Shown: positions 34,679 to 44,768, counted from the stretch's first letter. The stretch is DNA of 64,000 nt from Bacteroidales bacterium (GCA_029974835.1 JARKQN010000110.1:17187-81186), one strand, 5' to 3'. The notes: generated by a model not told the origin, from the letters alone. Made by a program: numbers and translations.

Positions 34679-36154
34679 ATGACGCTCACAACAGATAATA
34701 TATTGCTGATTGGTTCACTCCTTTTATTTGTGAGCTTACTGGCGGGAAAGGCCTCTTTCAGGGTAGGAATTCCCACTCTTCTGTTTTTCCTGGCAGTAGG
34801 GATGATTGCCGGTTCGGATTATATCGGCGGAATAAGTTTCAACAACCCCGGTGTTGCACAGTTAATAGGAATTATAGCACTCTGTTTCATTCTTTTCTCC
34901 GGCGGATTTGAAACTGACTGGAGCTATGTGAAGCCCGTGATAGGGCAGGGGCTTATGCTGTCCATTCTCGGGGTTTTCATTACGGCTGTTACCCTTGGTC
35001 TCTTTGTCTGGATTATTTCGGATTTTTCAATCTGGGAAGGATTGCTGCTCGGTGCTATTGTTTCATCAACTGATGCTGCTGCTGTTTTTTCAATACTGAG
35101 AAGTAAGAACCTGGCGCTGAAGGGGCATATAAGGCCGCTCCTGGAGTTTGAGAGCGGCAGCAACGATCCGATGGCGAACATCCTTATGGTCGTCTTTATC
35201 AGTATCATACTGAACCCGGGAAAGCCTGTCTGGTCGGTTCTTCCGCTCTTTGCCGAACAGTTGCTGATAGGTGCCGCCTTCGGAGTATTCTTCGGTTTCG
35301 TAGGCAGGTTTGTCATCAACCGGATTGGCCTCGATTATGAAGGGTTATACCCGCCGCTGGCCATAACCCTTATGCTGATGACTTATTCCGTAACTTCGTC
35401 CATCGGAGGGAATGGTTTTCTGGCAGTTTATCTTTCGGCCCTCTGGCTTGGCAACCAGGAACTGCTTCACAAACGGACAATAATGAAGATGTTCGACGGC
35501 CTGGCATGGCTCATGCAGATCATATTGTTTATAACGCTCGGACTGCTGGTTACTCCCGGACATATTCTTCCTGTTATCGGTATCGGCCTTGCAGTATCCG
35601 CATTTCTGATTTTTGCCGCAAGGCCTCTGGCTGTCTATATCTGCCTTCTTCCTTTCAAAATGAAAAACAGGGTCAGAGGCTTCATTTCATGGGTGGGACT
35701 GAAAGGTGCAGTGCCGATAGTTTTTGCCACGTTCCCGCTGATGGCCGGCCTCGAAAAGGCAGAAATGATATTCAATATTGTATTCTTTATTTCAATCACA
35801 TCCGTACTGCTTCAGGGCACAACAATACCGGTTATGGCCAGATGGACGCACGTTTCCCTTCCTTCCAGGGTGAAGCCTGTTACTCCCGCCGATATATTGC
35901 TCTCGGAGCCTTTCAATAACGCGATGGCCGAAGTAACAATTACGGCTGCATCACCAGCGGCAGGCAAAAAGGTTATTGACCTCGGTTTCCCTGAAAACTC
36001 AAGAATAGCGCTTTTAAGGAGAGATGAGAAATATCTGATCCCCGACGGCCAGACAATTATAATGCCAGAAGATAAACTGATACTTATTGCGGGAAATAAA
36101 AAAATTCTTGATTTCCTCATTCAGGAAATTTGTTCTCTTAAACAATCCGAATGA
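34679..36154 (+). CDS. NhaP2/CvrA-type K+/H+ antiporter
   Basis: A 491-residue cation/proton antiporter of the CPA1 group. About twelve transmembrane helices occupy residues 5-395, with the conserved acidic motifs SSTDAAAVFSILR and ESGSNDPMANILMVV. The C-terminal 75 residues form an RCK/TrkA_C-like regulatory domain (VIDLGFPENSRIALLRRDEKYLIPD), as in NhaP2. This suggests K+/H+ exchange at the inner membrane. Its TGA overlaps the next gene's ATG. Confidence 0.9.
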   Translation: MTLTTDNILLIGSLLLFVSLLAGKASFRVGIPTLLFFLAVGMIAGSDYIGGISFNNPGVAQLIGIIALCFILFSGGFETDWSYVKPVIGQGLMLSILGVFITAVTLGLFVWIISDFSIWEGLLLGAIVSSTDAAAVFSILRSKNLALKGHIRPLLEFESGSNDPMANILMVVFISIILNPGKPVWSVLPLFAEQLLIGAAFGVFFGFVGRFVINRIGLDYEGLYPPLAITLMLMTYSVTSSIGGNGFLAVYLSALWLGNQELLHKRTIMKMFDGLAWLMQIILFITLGLLVTPGHILPVIGIGLAVSAFLIFAARPLAVYICLLPFKMKNRVRGFISWVGLKGAVPIVFATFPLMAGLEKAEMIFNIVFFISITSVLLQGTTIPVMARWTHVSLPSRVKPVTPADILLSEPFNNAMAEVTITAASPAAGKKVIDLGFPENSRIALLRRDEKYLIPDGQTIIMPEDKLILIAGNKKILDFLIQEICSLKQSE

Positions 36155-37803
36155 AAAAATCCATTGTATTTTCAATTATGCTTATTATTCTTCTGGTTAC
36201 CTCCTGCAAGGGTGATAACCGAGGACTAACTGCGCGGGCCGATATAATAATTTACGGAGGTACTTCTGCGGCTGTCACGGCTGCGGTGCAGGCTGCCGGA
36301 ATGAAACATTCTGTTGTGGTTGTATCGCCCGACAGGCACCTGGGTGGCATGTCATCGTCGGGGCTGGGTTTCACCGATACGGGCAACAAGGAAGTGATAG
36401 GAGGCCTGGCCCGGCGGTTTTACCAGCTGATATACCGGCATTATGCCGACTCATCAGCCTGGGTATGGGAGAAAAGATCGGAGTATGGCAACAGAGGACA
36501 GGGCAACCCAGCTATTGACGGCGAGAAACGTACCATGTGGATATTTGAACCTCATGTCGCCGAGGCGGCCTTCGAAGAGATGATTTCACATCCGCTTATA
36601 AAGGTCTATCGCGAAGAGTGGCTCGACCGTGAAAAGGGGGTGAGAAAAAACGGAAACAGAATAACCTCAATTACAACCCTTAGCGGCAAAACATTCAGCG
36701 GAAAGGTTTTTATTGACGCCACATACGAAGGCGACCTGATGGCCGCAGCAGGTGTTTCTTATACCGTTGGCCGGGAGGCTGACACTGTTTACGGTGAAAC
36801 ATGGAACGGTGTTCAGAAAGGGGTTTTTCACCATGGTCATTACTTTAAAACAGATATTAGTCCGTATGTCATTCCGGGCGACCCTTCGAGCGGCCTGCTG
36901 CCGCGCATATCACCCGACGACCCCGGAGAGAACGGATCGGGCGATAATAAAATTCAGGCATACTGTTTCAGATTATGCCTTACAAAACATCCTGATAATA
37001 AGGTCCCCATCACTGCACCCGAAGGATATGACTCTACACAGTATGAGCTTCTGGTCAGGGTGGCCGAATCGAACTGGAAAGAGTTCTTTTCAAAATACGA
37101 CGCCATACCCAACCGGAAAACAGACGTAAACAACCATGGCCCGTTCAGCTTCGATAATATCGGTATGAACCTGGATTATCCGGAGGCTTCCTATGAAAGA
37201 AGGAAGGAAATTATCGGGGAGCATATCAGGTACCAGAAAGGACTGCTCTATTTCACCGCCACATGTAAACGCCTTCCCGAATGGGTAAGGGAAAGAATGA
37301 AAGAATGGGGATTTGCAAAGGATGAGTTTGTTGATAACGGTTACTGGCCTTATAATATTTATGTGAGGGAAGCCAGACGAATGATTGGCGAATATGTCAC
37401 AACCGAACATGATATCTTAAGCAAAAGGGAAGTTCCTGAATCTGTCGCCATGGGATCATATACCATGGATTCACATAATGTGCAGCGCTATGTAACACCA
37501 GAAGGATTCGTGCAAAACGAAGGCGATATAGGTGTTAAAGTGCCGAAACCCTACAAGATATCACTCGGCTCAATCCTGCCAAAAAGAGAAGAGTGCACCA
37601 ACCTGATTGTCCCTGTCTGTGTTTCATCGTCGCACATTGCATTCGGATCAATAAGAATGGAACCTGTGTTCATGATCCTTGGCCAGAGCGCCGCCACACT
37701 TGCCTCGATGGCAGTCGAAGAACGAAAAACCATATATGAAATTCCGTACAATGAATTAAGAGAGCAACTTATAAAGGACGGCCAGGTGCTTGAATACCGG
37801 TAA
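36151..37803 (+). CDS. FAD-dependent oxidoreductase, lipoprotein
   Basis: A 550-residue protein of the FAD_oxidored family often found among Bacteroidota carbohydrate genes. The signal ends in LLVTSC (lipid Cys19). The FAD-binding Rossmann motif is IIIYGGTSAAVTAAVQA, followed by PDRHLGGMSSSGLGFTD and, in the middle, FIDATYEGDLMAAAGVSY. The C-terminal end has GSIRMEPVFMILGQSAATLA, the second FAD contact. The substrate is unknown. It overlaps the antiporter gene by 4 bp. Confidence 0.85.
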   Translation: MKKSIVFSIMLIILLVTSCKGDNRGLTARADIIIYGGTSAAVTAAVQAAGMKHSVVVVSPDRHLGGMSSSGLGFTDTGNKEVIGGLARRFYQLIYRHYADSSAWVWEKRSEYGNRGQGNPAIDGEKRTMWIFEPHVAEAAFEEMISHPLIKVYREEWLDREKGVRKNGNRITSITTLSGKTFSGKVFIDATYEGDLMAAAGVSYTVGREADTVYGETWNGVQKGVFHHGHYFKTDISPYVIPGDPSSGLLPRISPDDPGENGSGDNKIQAYCFRLCLTKHPDNKVPITAPEGYDSTQYELLVRVAESNWKEFFSKYDAIPNRKTDVNNHGPFSFDNIGMNLDYPEASYERRKEIIGEHIRYQKGLLYFTATCKRLPEWVRERMKEWGFAKDEFVDNGYWPYNIYVREARRMIGEYVTTEHDILSKREVPESVAMGSYTMDSHNVQRYVTPEGFVQNEGDIGVKVPKPYKISLGSILPKREECTNLIVPVCVSSSHIAFGSIRMEPVFMILGQSAATLASMAVEERKTIYEIPYNELREQLIKDGQVLEYR

Positions 37804-37866
37804 AAAACAGAATCCGCGAAGATCTGATGCCTGCAGAATCGTTGTTATACCGAAAAACCAGAAACC

Positions 37867-39663
37867 ATGAAAAAGAAAATTCTATTCATCCCGCTTTTGC
37901 TGATCTCCTCAGTAATTCTTTCACAGGAGGATCCTTTTCCGCTGATCGACCTGCATGTTCATACAAAAGCAGATTTTACCATCGAAAAAGCCCTTCAGAA
38001 ATCAAGGGCCGAACATATACAGTACGGCATTGCCGTTAACTGCGGGATAGGATTCCCGGTTCACTCCGGCAAACAGATCGATTCTTTCCTTCTGGGAATG
38101 CGAAAATACCCCGAATTCTTTGTCGGCATGCAGGCCGAGGGCCGGGAATGGGTGAAGATATTCTCAAAAGAGTCGATCGCAAAATTCGACTACGTCTTTA
38201 CCGACGCGATGACATTCACCGACTCAAAAGGAAGACGAAACAGGATATGGATAAAAGATGAAACATGGATAGACGACGAACAGAAATTCATGGATTACCT
38301 GGTGAGAACCATTGTGAAGATAATGAATGAAGAACCGATAAACATATACGTCAATCCTACATTCCTCCCCGAACAGATGGCCGGCAGGTACGACCTCTTC
38401 TGGACAGACAAAAGGATGGATGCGGTTATTGATGCAGCAAAGAAAAACGGAATAGCCATTGAAATAAACAACAGGTACAGGATACCTTCGGAGAAGTTTA
38501 TTCTCAGGGCGAAACAGGCCGGCATTAAATTTACCATCGGTACCAACAACGCCGATTCAAATTTCGGCAGGGCCGAGTATGCACTTGAGATGATAAAAAA
38601 GTGCGGCCTCACCGAATCAGATTTCTGGAAGCCGGTGAAAAAGAACAGAACGGTCGTCACTATCATTGACGATAAGTTTTACATCAACGGCGAAATAACA
38701 TATAAAGGCCGCTACTGGAAAGGCAACAGGATTGAGGGCCTGCTGATGAATTCAAGAATGGTGCAGGGTATATTTGACGACCTTAACCCCGAAACCGTCC
38801 ATCGCTGGGCATACCCCGATACAAAAAAATGGGACCCTGAAAGAAATACCAGTGAGTTCATTCTTAATATGAAAAAATGGGCTGACCACGGCATGCTCTC
38901 CTTCACGGTAAACCTCCAGGGCGGATCACCCCAGGGATACTCCCGGGAGCAGCCATGGCATAACTCGGCGTTTCTGGCCGACGGCAACCTGCGGCCTGAA
39001 TATATGGCCAGGCTTGAACGTATCCTCAACAGGGCCGACGAACTCGGAATGGTCCCCATACTCGGGCTTTTCTATTTCGGGCAGGACGAACGCCTCAAGG
39101 GCGAGGCTGCCATCAGGAACGCCGTCGACAACGTTCTGAACTGGCTCTTCGTAAGAGGTTACAGGAACATACTTATTGAAATCAACAACGAAGCGAATGT
39201 AAAATACGACCATGACATTCTGAAACCCGAAAGGGTACATGAACTTATCGACCTCGTTAAACAAAAAAACCGCAACGGCTTCAGGTTTTATGCCGGTACA
39301 AGCTTCGGAGGCGGATTTATCCCCGTGCCTGACGTGGTAAAATCATCAGATTTTATCCTGATACACGGCAACGGAGTCTCAAACCCCGACAATATACTCT
39401 CTATGGTCAACAAAACAAGGGCGGTGGCAGGATATACTCCCAAGCCTGTCCTCTTCAATGAAGACGACCATTACGATTTTGACAGGGAGTGGAACAATCT
39501 TACCGCCGCAGTGAAGGGATATGCTTCGTGGGGTTTCTTTGACTTCAGGATGAATGATGAGCCTTTTGAGTGCGGCTACCAGAGCGTGCCTGTCGACTGG
39601 GGTATCAATTCAGCCAGGAAAAAGGCTTTCTTTGCCCTGCTGAAAGAAATTACGGGCTATTAA
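37867..39663 (+). CDS. Fusion of a PHP-type domain and a clan-A-like glycoside hydrolase barrel
   Basis: A 598-residue secreted protein (signal about 1-19). Residues about 25-245 are a PHP-family barrel: LIDLHVHTK (His30, His32), NCGIGFPVHSG, EGREWVKIFS and a TIGTNNADSNFGR close. Residues about 255-598 look like a (beta/alpha)8 glycosidase of clan A: WYPD-like start HRWAYPDT, GSPQGYSREQPWHN, an acid/base candidate Glu442 in EINNEANV, and a nucleophile candidate Glu532 in LFNEDDH. The arrangement suggests a two-step enzyme on one glycan. The fold of the second part is inferred from the two Glu motifs only. Confidence 0.65.
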   Translation: MKKKILFIPLLLISSVILSQEDPFPLIDLHVHTKADFTIEKALQKSRAEHIQYGIAVNCGIGFPVHSGKQIDSFLLGMRKYPEFFVGMQAEGREWVKIFSKESIAKFDYVFTDAMTFTDSKGRRNRIWIKDETWIDDEQKFMDYLVRTIVKIMNEEPINIYVNPTFLPEQMAGRYDLFWTDKRMDAVIDAAKKNGIAIEINNRYRIPSEKFILRAKQAGIKFTIGTNNADSNFGRAEYALEMIKKCGLTESDFWKPVKKNRTVVTIIDDKFYINGEITYKGRYWKGNRIEGLLMNSRMVQGIFDDLNPETVHRWAYPDTKKWDPERNTSEFILNMKKWADHGMLSFTVNLQGGSPQGYSREQPWHNSAFLADGNLRPEYMARLERILNRADELGMVPILGLFYFGQDERLKGEAAIRNAVDNVLNWLFVRGYRNILIEINNEANVKYDHDILKPERVHELIDLVKQKNRNGFRFYAGTSFGGGFIPVPDVVKSSDFILIHGNGVSNPDNILSMVNKTRAVAGYTPKPVLFNEDDHYDFDREWNNLTAAVKGYASWGFFDFRMNDEPFECGYQSVPVDWGINSARKKAFFALLKEITGY

Positions 39664-39718
39664 AGCAAAACTGAAAAATATTACCATGCCAATATTAACC
39701 AACCAATTAACCTGCAAT

Positions 39719-41605
39719 ATGAAGACAACCGATTCTGCTCTCAACCTGGTAATTGCATTATCAATGTCACTCTTTTTTTCAGCCTGCAACAGAGATGATT
39801 CCACAGTGATTGCAGGCCCCGTCCCTGACCATCCCCGCATACTTCTTCTGAAGGGTGAGGAGGCGGCAGTTAAATCGGTAATGACAGCCGACCCCTACCG
39901 AAAGATAATCCATGATATGATTATCAATGAATGCAACTCCATCCTGTCGAAACCGCCGGTGGAGAGGGTGCTTATCGGAAGGAGGCTTCTCGATAAGTCG
40001 CGTGAGGCTCTGAAAAGAATATTTTACCTGTCGTATGCATACCGTATCACGGGCAATAAGGCTTTCCTCGACCGGGCAGAAAAGGAGATGCTCGCCGTTT
40101 CGGCCTTTACCGACTGGAATCCATCGCATTTTCTCGATGTTGCCGAAATGACCATGGCAGTCTCCATAGGATACGACTGGCTTTACGGGTCTCTTTCCGG
40201 AAACTCGCGCACGGTTATACGCGATGCCATTATAAACAAAGGACTTAAACCTTCTTTCGATTCAAAATATAACAGCTGGCTAAGGGCCACCCACAACTGG
40301 AATCAGGTATGCAACGCCGGCATGACTTACGGTGCGCTCGCAATATGGGAGGACGATTCGGCTCTTGCTGCATCAGTCGTAAAAAGGGCTGAAGAATCAA
40401 TACTTCTTCCGATGGAGGACTATAAGCCCGACGGGGCCTACCCTGAAGGCTACGGCTACTGGGGTTACGGCACGAGCTTTAATGTTATGTTCATAAGCGC
40501 CTACGAGAAAGCCTTCGGGAAGAAATTTGAAACACCCCTGACGGAAAGCTTCCTGAAAACAACATGTTACATGGTAAACATGACCGGGCCAACCGGACAG
40601 TGTTTCAACTATTCCGACAACGGCTCCGGAGCGGGCCTGCATCCTGCCATGTTCTGGCTGGCCTCAAGACTCGGGGAGTATTCGGTTCTCTATGAAGAAA
40701 TGAAGTTCCTGGGCAGGATGAAGAGCGTCAGCGACAGGCTTATGCCCGCCATAATGATCTGGGGCGCAGGCTTAAACACATCTCAGGTAAAACCGCCTGA
40801 AAAGCTTATGTGGACCGGAAACGGCAAAAACCCGGTTGCCCTGATGCGTACCTCATGGGATGATCCTTATGCACTCTTTGTCACACTAAAGGCAGGATCG
40901 CCTAAAGTAAACCACGGCCACATGGACGTCGGATCGTTCGTGATGGAATCGCAGGGAGTCAGATGGGCAATGGATTTTGGTGCGCAGGACTATAACTCTC
41001 TGGAACAGAAGGGTGTAAATTTATGGAGCATGACACAAAACTCACAGCGGTGGGAAGTGTTCCGCTATAATAACTTTGTTCATAACACCCTTACTGTCAA
41101 CGGCCAGCTTCAGCGGGTAGACGGCAAGGCTGAAATAATATCCTCTTCTTCCGGTCAGGCTTTTATGAATGCCGTAACCGACATGACAACCGTTTACAAC
41201 GACCAGCTGTCGGCTGCTAAAAGAGGCGTTGCAATTATTGATAAAAAATATGTGATTGTACGTGATGAGGTGAAACCCGTCGCAGGAAACAAAACGGTGA
41301 GATGGACTCTGCTGACTTCAGCATCAGCCTCAGTTACAGGTCCTTCAACCGCAGAGCTGACCAAAGGCGATAAGAAACTGGTAATTAAAGTTACGCAGCC
41401 TGCCTCGGTGACTATGAAAACATGGACTACAGAACCGCCTCACGATTATGATGCACCTAATCCCGGAACCATTCTCGTCGGTTTTGAGACCGTCATACCG
41501 GAAGGTACAACCACCGCAATAGAGGTATTGCTTATCCCCGGAAATGTTAACGTTTCTGATGCGGCAGGAAAGGGAGAACTTAAAATGTGGCCCGTTACAA
41601 AATAA
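39719..41605 (+). CDS. Heparinase II/III-like polysaccharide lyase, lipoprotein
   Basis: A 628-residue lipoprotein. Start taken at the ATG at 39719, which opens a signal ending in FFSAC (Cys23). An (alpha/alpha) toroid (about 60-360, with ATHNWNQVCNAGMTYGA and GAYPEGYGYWGYG) is followed by a heparinase II/III C-terminal beta domain (KVNHGHMDVGSFVME, WAMDFGAQDY, RYNNFVHNTLTVNGQ). Such enzymes cleave uronic-acid-containing glycans by beta-elimination. The Asn/His of HNWNQ and the His of GHMD are candidate catalytic residues. The substrate cannot be fixed. Confidence 0.82.
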   Translation: MKTTDSALNLVIALSMSLFFSACNRDDSTVIAGPVPDHPRILLLKGEEAAVKSVMTADPYRKIIHDMIINECNSILSKPPVERVLIGRRLLDKSREALKRIFYLSYAYRITGNKAFLDRAEKEMLAVSAFTDWNPSHFLDVAEMTMAVSIGYDWLYGSLSGNSRTVIRDAIINKGLKPSFDSKYNSWLRATHNWNQVCNAGMTYGALAIWEDDSALAASVVKRAEESILLPMEDYKPDGAYPEGYGYWGYGTSFNVMFISAYEKAFGKKFETPLTESFLKTTCYMVNMTGPTGQCFNYSDNGSGAGLHPAMFWLASRLGEYSVLYEEMKFLGRMKSVSDRLMPAIMIWGAGLNTSQVKPPEKLMWTGNGKNPVALMRTSWDDPYALFVTLKAGSPKVNHGHMDVGSFVMESQGVRWAMDFGAQDYNSLEQKGVNLWSMTQNSQRWEVFRYNNFVHNTLTVNGQLQRVDGKAEIISSSSGQAFMNAVTDMTTVYNDQLSAAKRGVAIIDKKYVIVRDEVKPVAGNKTVRWTLLTSASASVTGPSTAELTKGDKKLVIKVTQPASVTMKTWTTEPPHDYDAPNPGTILVGFETVIPEGTTTAIEVLLIPGNVNVSDAAGKGELKMWPVTK

Positions 41606-41628
41606 CAGGGAAAATAAAACTGAATATC

Positions 41629-43791
41629 ATGTTACACCGGAGCACCGAATATATTTTTGCCGGAGCCTTAACGGTTTTCACGGGCGCTTTGTTGATATTC
41701 CTCAATTCATGTTCAGACAGTGGATCGCCAATCGACCGGTATGCCGTGGTGAGCAGGCATAACGTTGAAATAAGATCGATTGACAGCCTTAATTCCCTTA
41801 CAGCCGGAAACGGCAGGTTTGCCTTCACCGTCGATATTACGGGTCTTCAGACGCTGCACGAATACCATTCCGGTGGAATACCTCTTGGTACCATGGCCGA
41901 CTGGGGGTGGCACAGTTCAATAAATAATAACGGGTACTCGCAGGAACAGGTTTTTAAGAGATGGGATGTTCACGGGCGTCAGATTGACTATGTCCACAGG
42001 TATTCCGACCGCCGCGACACAGTCAGGTACATGGCTTCGGAGTGGCTGCGGGAGAATCCGCATAAAATCCATCTCGGGATGATTGGCCTTGATTTTCCGG
42101 GTGCCGGAAATGACGTGAAAAGCCTGATAGAGAATCCTGTGCTGAAACTCGATCTTTGGAGGGGGGTGATTGAAAGCAGGTTCATGATTTCCGGAAACGG
42201 TGTGACAGTCAATACCGTATGCCACCCCGGACACGATATGATATCTTCATCTGTAACTTCATCCATGCTGAAAGATAAGAAGCTGAGAGTCAGATTGCAA
42301 TTTCCGCTGGGGATTCCCGGGCAGACGGCGTATGATTTCAGCAGACCTGAGGGGCACATTACCGAAATAATTTCGCAGAACGACACCACTGTGATTTTTA
42401 TGAGGAGGCAGGATGAAAATGTTTATTACGTCAAACTTTTCAAACCCGGTCTGGATCTCGTGAAAGGAGAGGAGGAACACCTCTGGTATCTCGTGACACA
42501 CCCCGGCGATTCTGTCCTCCGTTTTACATGTCTCTTCACGCCGGATAGGCCAGATAATTCGCCGCTTCCTGATTTCACGGAGACAGAGTCGGCGTCGGCA
42601 GATTTCTGGAAGGAATTCTGGAGTACAGGCGGAGCGGTCGATTTCTCCGGGTGTACCGATCCGCGCGCAGCAGAACTCGAAAGAAGAGTGATTCTTTCGA
42701 GGTATCTGACAAGGGTTCAGTGTGCCGGAGATTATCCGCCCGCGGAGACGGGACTTACATACAACACCTGGTACGGCAAGTTCCATCTCGAGATGCACTG
42801 GTGGCACGGCGTCCATTTTGCACTGTGGCAGAAGCAGGAAATCCCGGAGGACCAGTTGATTTATTACTTAAAGATATCTGACAAGGCGAAAGCCACTGCC
42901 CGCAGGCAGGGTTACGACGGCGTAAGATGGCCGAAGATGACCGATCCGCAGGGGAATGAAAGTCCGAGCAACGTGGGGCCTTACCTGATCTGGCAGCAGC
43001 CTCATATCATATATTTTGCAGAACTACTTTATGCCGGTGCGAAGAGTGCAAAGGAAAAAAGGGCAGTTCTTGAGAAATACAGGGAACTTGTTTTTGCAAC
43101 GGCCGATTTCATGGCGTCGTATGCATGGTACGACACAACAGGCAACCGCTATGTCCTCGGACCGGCACTTATCTCCGCACAGGAGAGCCTGAGACCCGAG
43201 ACTACCATCAATCCCACGTTTGAGCTTGTTTACTGGTACTGGGGACTGAAAACAGCGCAGCAGTGGCGAAGGCGTCTGGCCATGAAACCCGACGCCCGGT
43301 ATGCAGACGTGATCAGGAAGTTATCGCCCCTTGCCGTAAAAGATGGTCTTTACCTCTGTTCGGAAGATACCCGCGACACATGGGAAAACTCACGCTATAT
43401 GAGCGATCACCCTGTCATTGCCGGCATTGCGGGGATGATACCCGTAACCCCGCTGGTCGATAAAAACATTCTGCGCAATACACTCGACACCATCCGTAAG
43501 GTATGGAACTGGAACACAACCTGGGGGTGGGATTTTCCGCTGCTGGCAATGTCGGCGGCAGCGGCAGGTGAGCCGGAACAGGCGGTCGGCTTCCTTATGA
43601 TGGATGCACCCAAGAACAGATACCTTCCAAACGGCCATAATTTTCAGGATGCAACAAGGCTTATGATATATCTTCCCGGCAACGGCGGACTGCTTACCGC
43701 GGTCGCATATATGTGTACCACAAACACTTTTCCGGACAACGGAAAGTGGAAAGTGAAATGGGAAAATCTTAACCCTCTTCCCGCTCGCTGA
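41629..43791 (+). CDS. Six-hairpin (alpha/alpha)6 glycosidase, GH65-like, lipoprotein
   Basis: A 720-residue protein from the ATG at 41629, with a lipobox ending in IFLNSC (Cys28). The N-terminal beta part contains NSLTAGNGRFAFTVDITGLQ and DWGWHSS, which resemble the first domain of GH65/GH95-type enzymes. The C-terminal (alpha/alpha)6 part has TGLTYNTWYGKFHLEMHWWH, GYDGVRWPKMTDPQG, ETTINPTFELVYWYWGL and LPGNGGLLTAVAYM. The glutamate in KFHLEMHWW is an acid candidate. I cannot assign a CAZy family firmly. Confidence 0.6.
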   Translation: MLHRSTEYIFAGALTVFTGALLIFLNSCSDSGSPIDRYAVVSRHNVEIRSIDSLNSLTAGNGRFAFTVDITGLQTLHEYHSGGIPLGTMADWGWHSSINNNGYSQEQVFKRWDVHGRQIDYVHRYSDRRDTVRYMASEWLRENPHKIHLGMIGLDFPGAGNDVKSLIENPVLKLDLWRGVIESRFMISGNGVTVNTVCHPGHDMISSSVTSSMLKDKKLRVRLQFPLGIPGQTAYDFSRPEGHITEIISQNDTTVIFMRRQDENVYYVKLFKPGLDLVKGEEEHLWYLVTHPGDSVLRFTCLFTPDRPDNSPLPDFTETESASADFWKEFWSTGGAVDFSGCTDPRAAELERRVILSRYLTRVQCAGDYPPAETGLTYNTWYGKFHLEMHWWHGVHFALWQKQEIPEDQLIYYLKISDKAKATARRQGYDGVRWPKMTDPQGNESPSNVGPYLIWQQPHIIYFAELLYAGAKSAKEKRAVLEKYRELVFATADFMASYAWYDTTGNRYVLGPALISAQESLRPETTINPTFELVYWYWGLKTAQQWRRRLAMKPDARYADVIRKLSPLAVKDGLYLCSEDTRDTWENSRYMSDHPVIAGIAGMIPVTPLVDKNILRNTLDTIRKVWNWNTTWGWDFPLLAMSAAAAGEPEQAVGFLMMDAPKNRYLPNGHNFQDATRLMIYLPGNGGLLTAVAYMCTTNTFPDNGKWKVKWENLNPLPAR

Positions 43792-43877
43792 CACTATTCG
43801 ACCCACAGCTTCGTAACATCAAACAGTTTCCCTGGTAAGGCTCTTCTGCCTGGGGAGTACACTATATCATGTATTAT

Positions 43878-43951
43878 ACCCCCCTCTCCCTTGGATAGGG
43901 GTGCCGGGGGGTGAGGCAAAAACAGGGGGTGAGGCAAAACAGGGTTAACCC
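43878..43951. repeat. Hairpin and tandem repeat between convergent genes
   Basis: ACCCCCC (43878-43884) pairs with GGGGGGT (43906-43912) around an inner CCC/GGG stem, a likely two-way terminator for the convergent glycosidase and GH16 genes. It runs into two tandem copies of GGGGGTGAGGCAAAA (43907-43924 and 43925-43941), then the palindrome GGGTTAACCC (43942-43951). The tract resembles a dispersed intergenic repeat. Confidence 0.45.
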
Positions 43952-43976
43952 GGGGTAACGCAGGTGCGTCCGGTTG

Positions 43977-44735
43977 TTACTTCAATCTGTGTACCCGCAC
44001 CCAGTCCACAAACACGGTATCGGGAAACAATGAGGTTGAATCGGGGTTGCCTGGCCAGGAGCCGCCGATGGCAAAATTCAGAAGAATGTAAAATGGTTTG
44101 TGAAACTCCGAGGTACTGTTGACGCTGTCTTTAATGCTTATGCCGTAATATCTTTTCCCGTCGAGCAGCCATACCAGCGAGTCGGGTGACCATTTAACCG
44201 CATACACATGGTATTCTCGCACGTTGCACGGTATCGTACCGCCGGAGCTGACATGTTTTTCATTGTGCCAGTGGGCGGTGCCGTGAAGGACCATGGTGCT
44301 GTTTATATGCTCCATCACGTCTATCTCGCCGCAGCGCGGCCACCCGACCTCACGGCGGTTGATACCCATCATCCAGAAAGCCGGCCATTTACCCTGCCCG
44401 GCCGGAAGCTTCATCCGGGCTTCGGCGAGGCCATAGAGGAATGAAAACTTATCAAGTGTGTTGATACTCGCCGACGTGTATTCAAAACCTTCCCAAGGCT
44501 CCTTTATGCCTGTAAGCAGTAGATTCCCGTCCTTTACCACGGCATTCTCCTGCCGCCTGTAAGTGTAATACTGAAGTTCCCTGTTCCGTATGTACCCGAC
44601 TTCGTAACCCCATTTTGCAGTATCGGGCAACCCAGTGTAATTGAATTCATCCGACCAGATGATGTCGCTCTTTTCCTTTGAGCACGATAAAAGCATTACA
44701 GAAATAAGAAAGGCAAGAGTAGTAGTGCGGTTCAT
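43977..44735 (-). CDS. GH16 endo-beta-glucanase, lipoprotein
   Basis: A 252-residue member of GH16, which cleaves beta-1,3 / 1,3-1,4 glucans and related polysaccharides such as laminarin. Signal with lipid Cys18 (MLLSC), so likely outer-membrane or periplasmic. The catalytic motif GEIDVME gives nucleophile Glu137, Asp139 and acid/base Glu142. Other conserved parts are WSDEFNY, WPAFWMMG, HWHNEKH and VKWSPDSLVWLLDGK. A compact single-domain form with no binding module. Confidence 0.93.
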   Translation of the reverse strand: MNRTTTLAFLISVMLLSCSKEKSDIIWSDEFNYTGLPDTAKWGYEVGYIRNRELQYYTYRRQENAVVKDGNLLLTGIKEPWEGFEYTSASINTLDKFSFLYGLAEARMKLPAGQGKWPAFWMMGINRREVGWPRCGEIDVMEHINSTMVLHGTAHWHNEKHVSSGGTIPCNVREYHVYAVKWSPDSLVWLLDGKRYYGISIKDSVNSTSEFHKPFYILLNFAIGGSWPGNPDSTSLFPDTVFVDWVRVHRLK

Positions 44736-44760
44736 TGGTTTTCAGGTTATTTGCTGAAAT

Positions 44761-44768
44761 CAAATGTA
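44761..44768 (-). promoter_or_regulatory. -7 element for the GH16 gene
   Basis: The minus strand reads TACATTTG (TAnnTTTG) 25 bp before the ATG at 44735. No -33 box at the usual distance, so tentative. Confidence 0.4.

Noticed and set aside
42259-42816. 185-residue minus-strand frame opposite the six-hairpin glycosidase
   Set aside because: Antisense to a gene with clear motifs; no family features.
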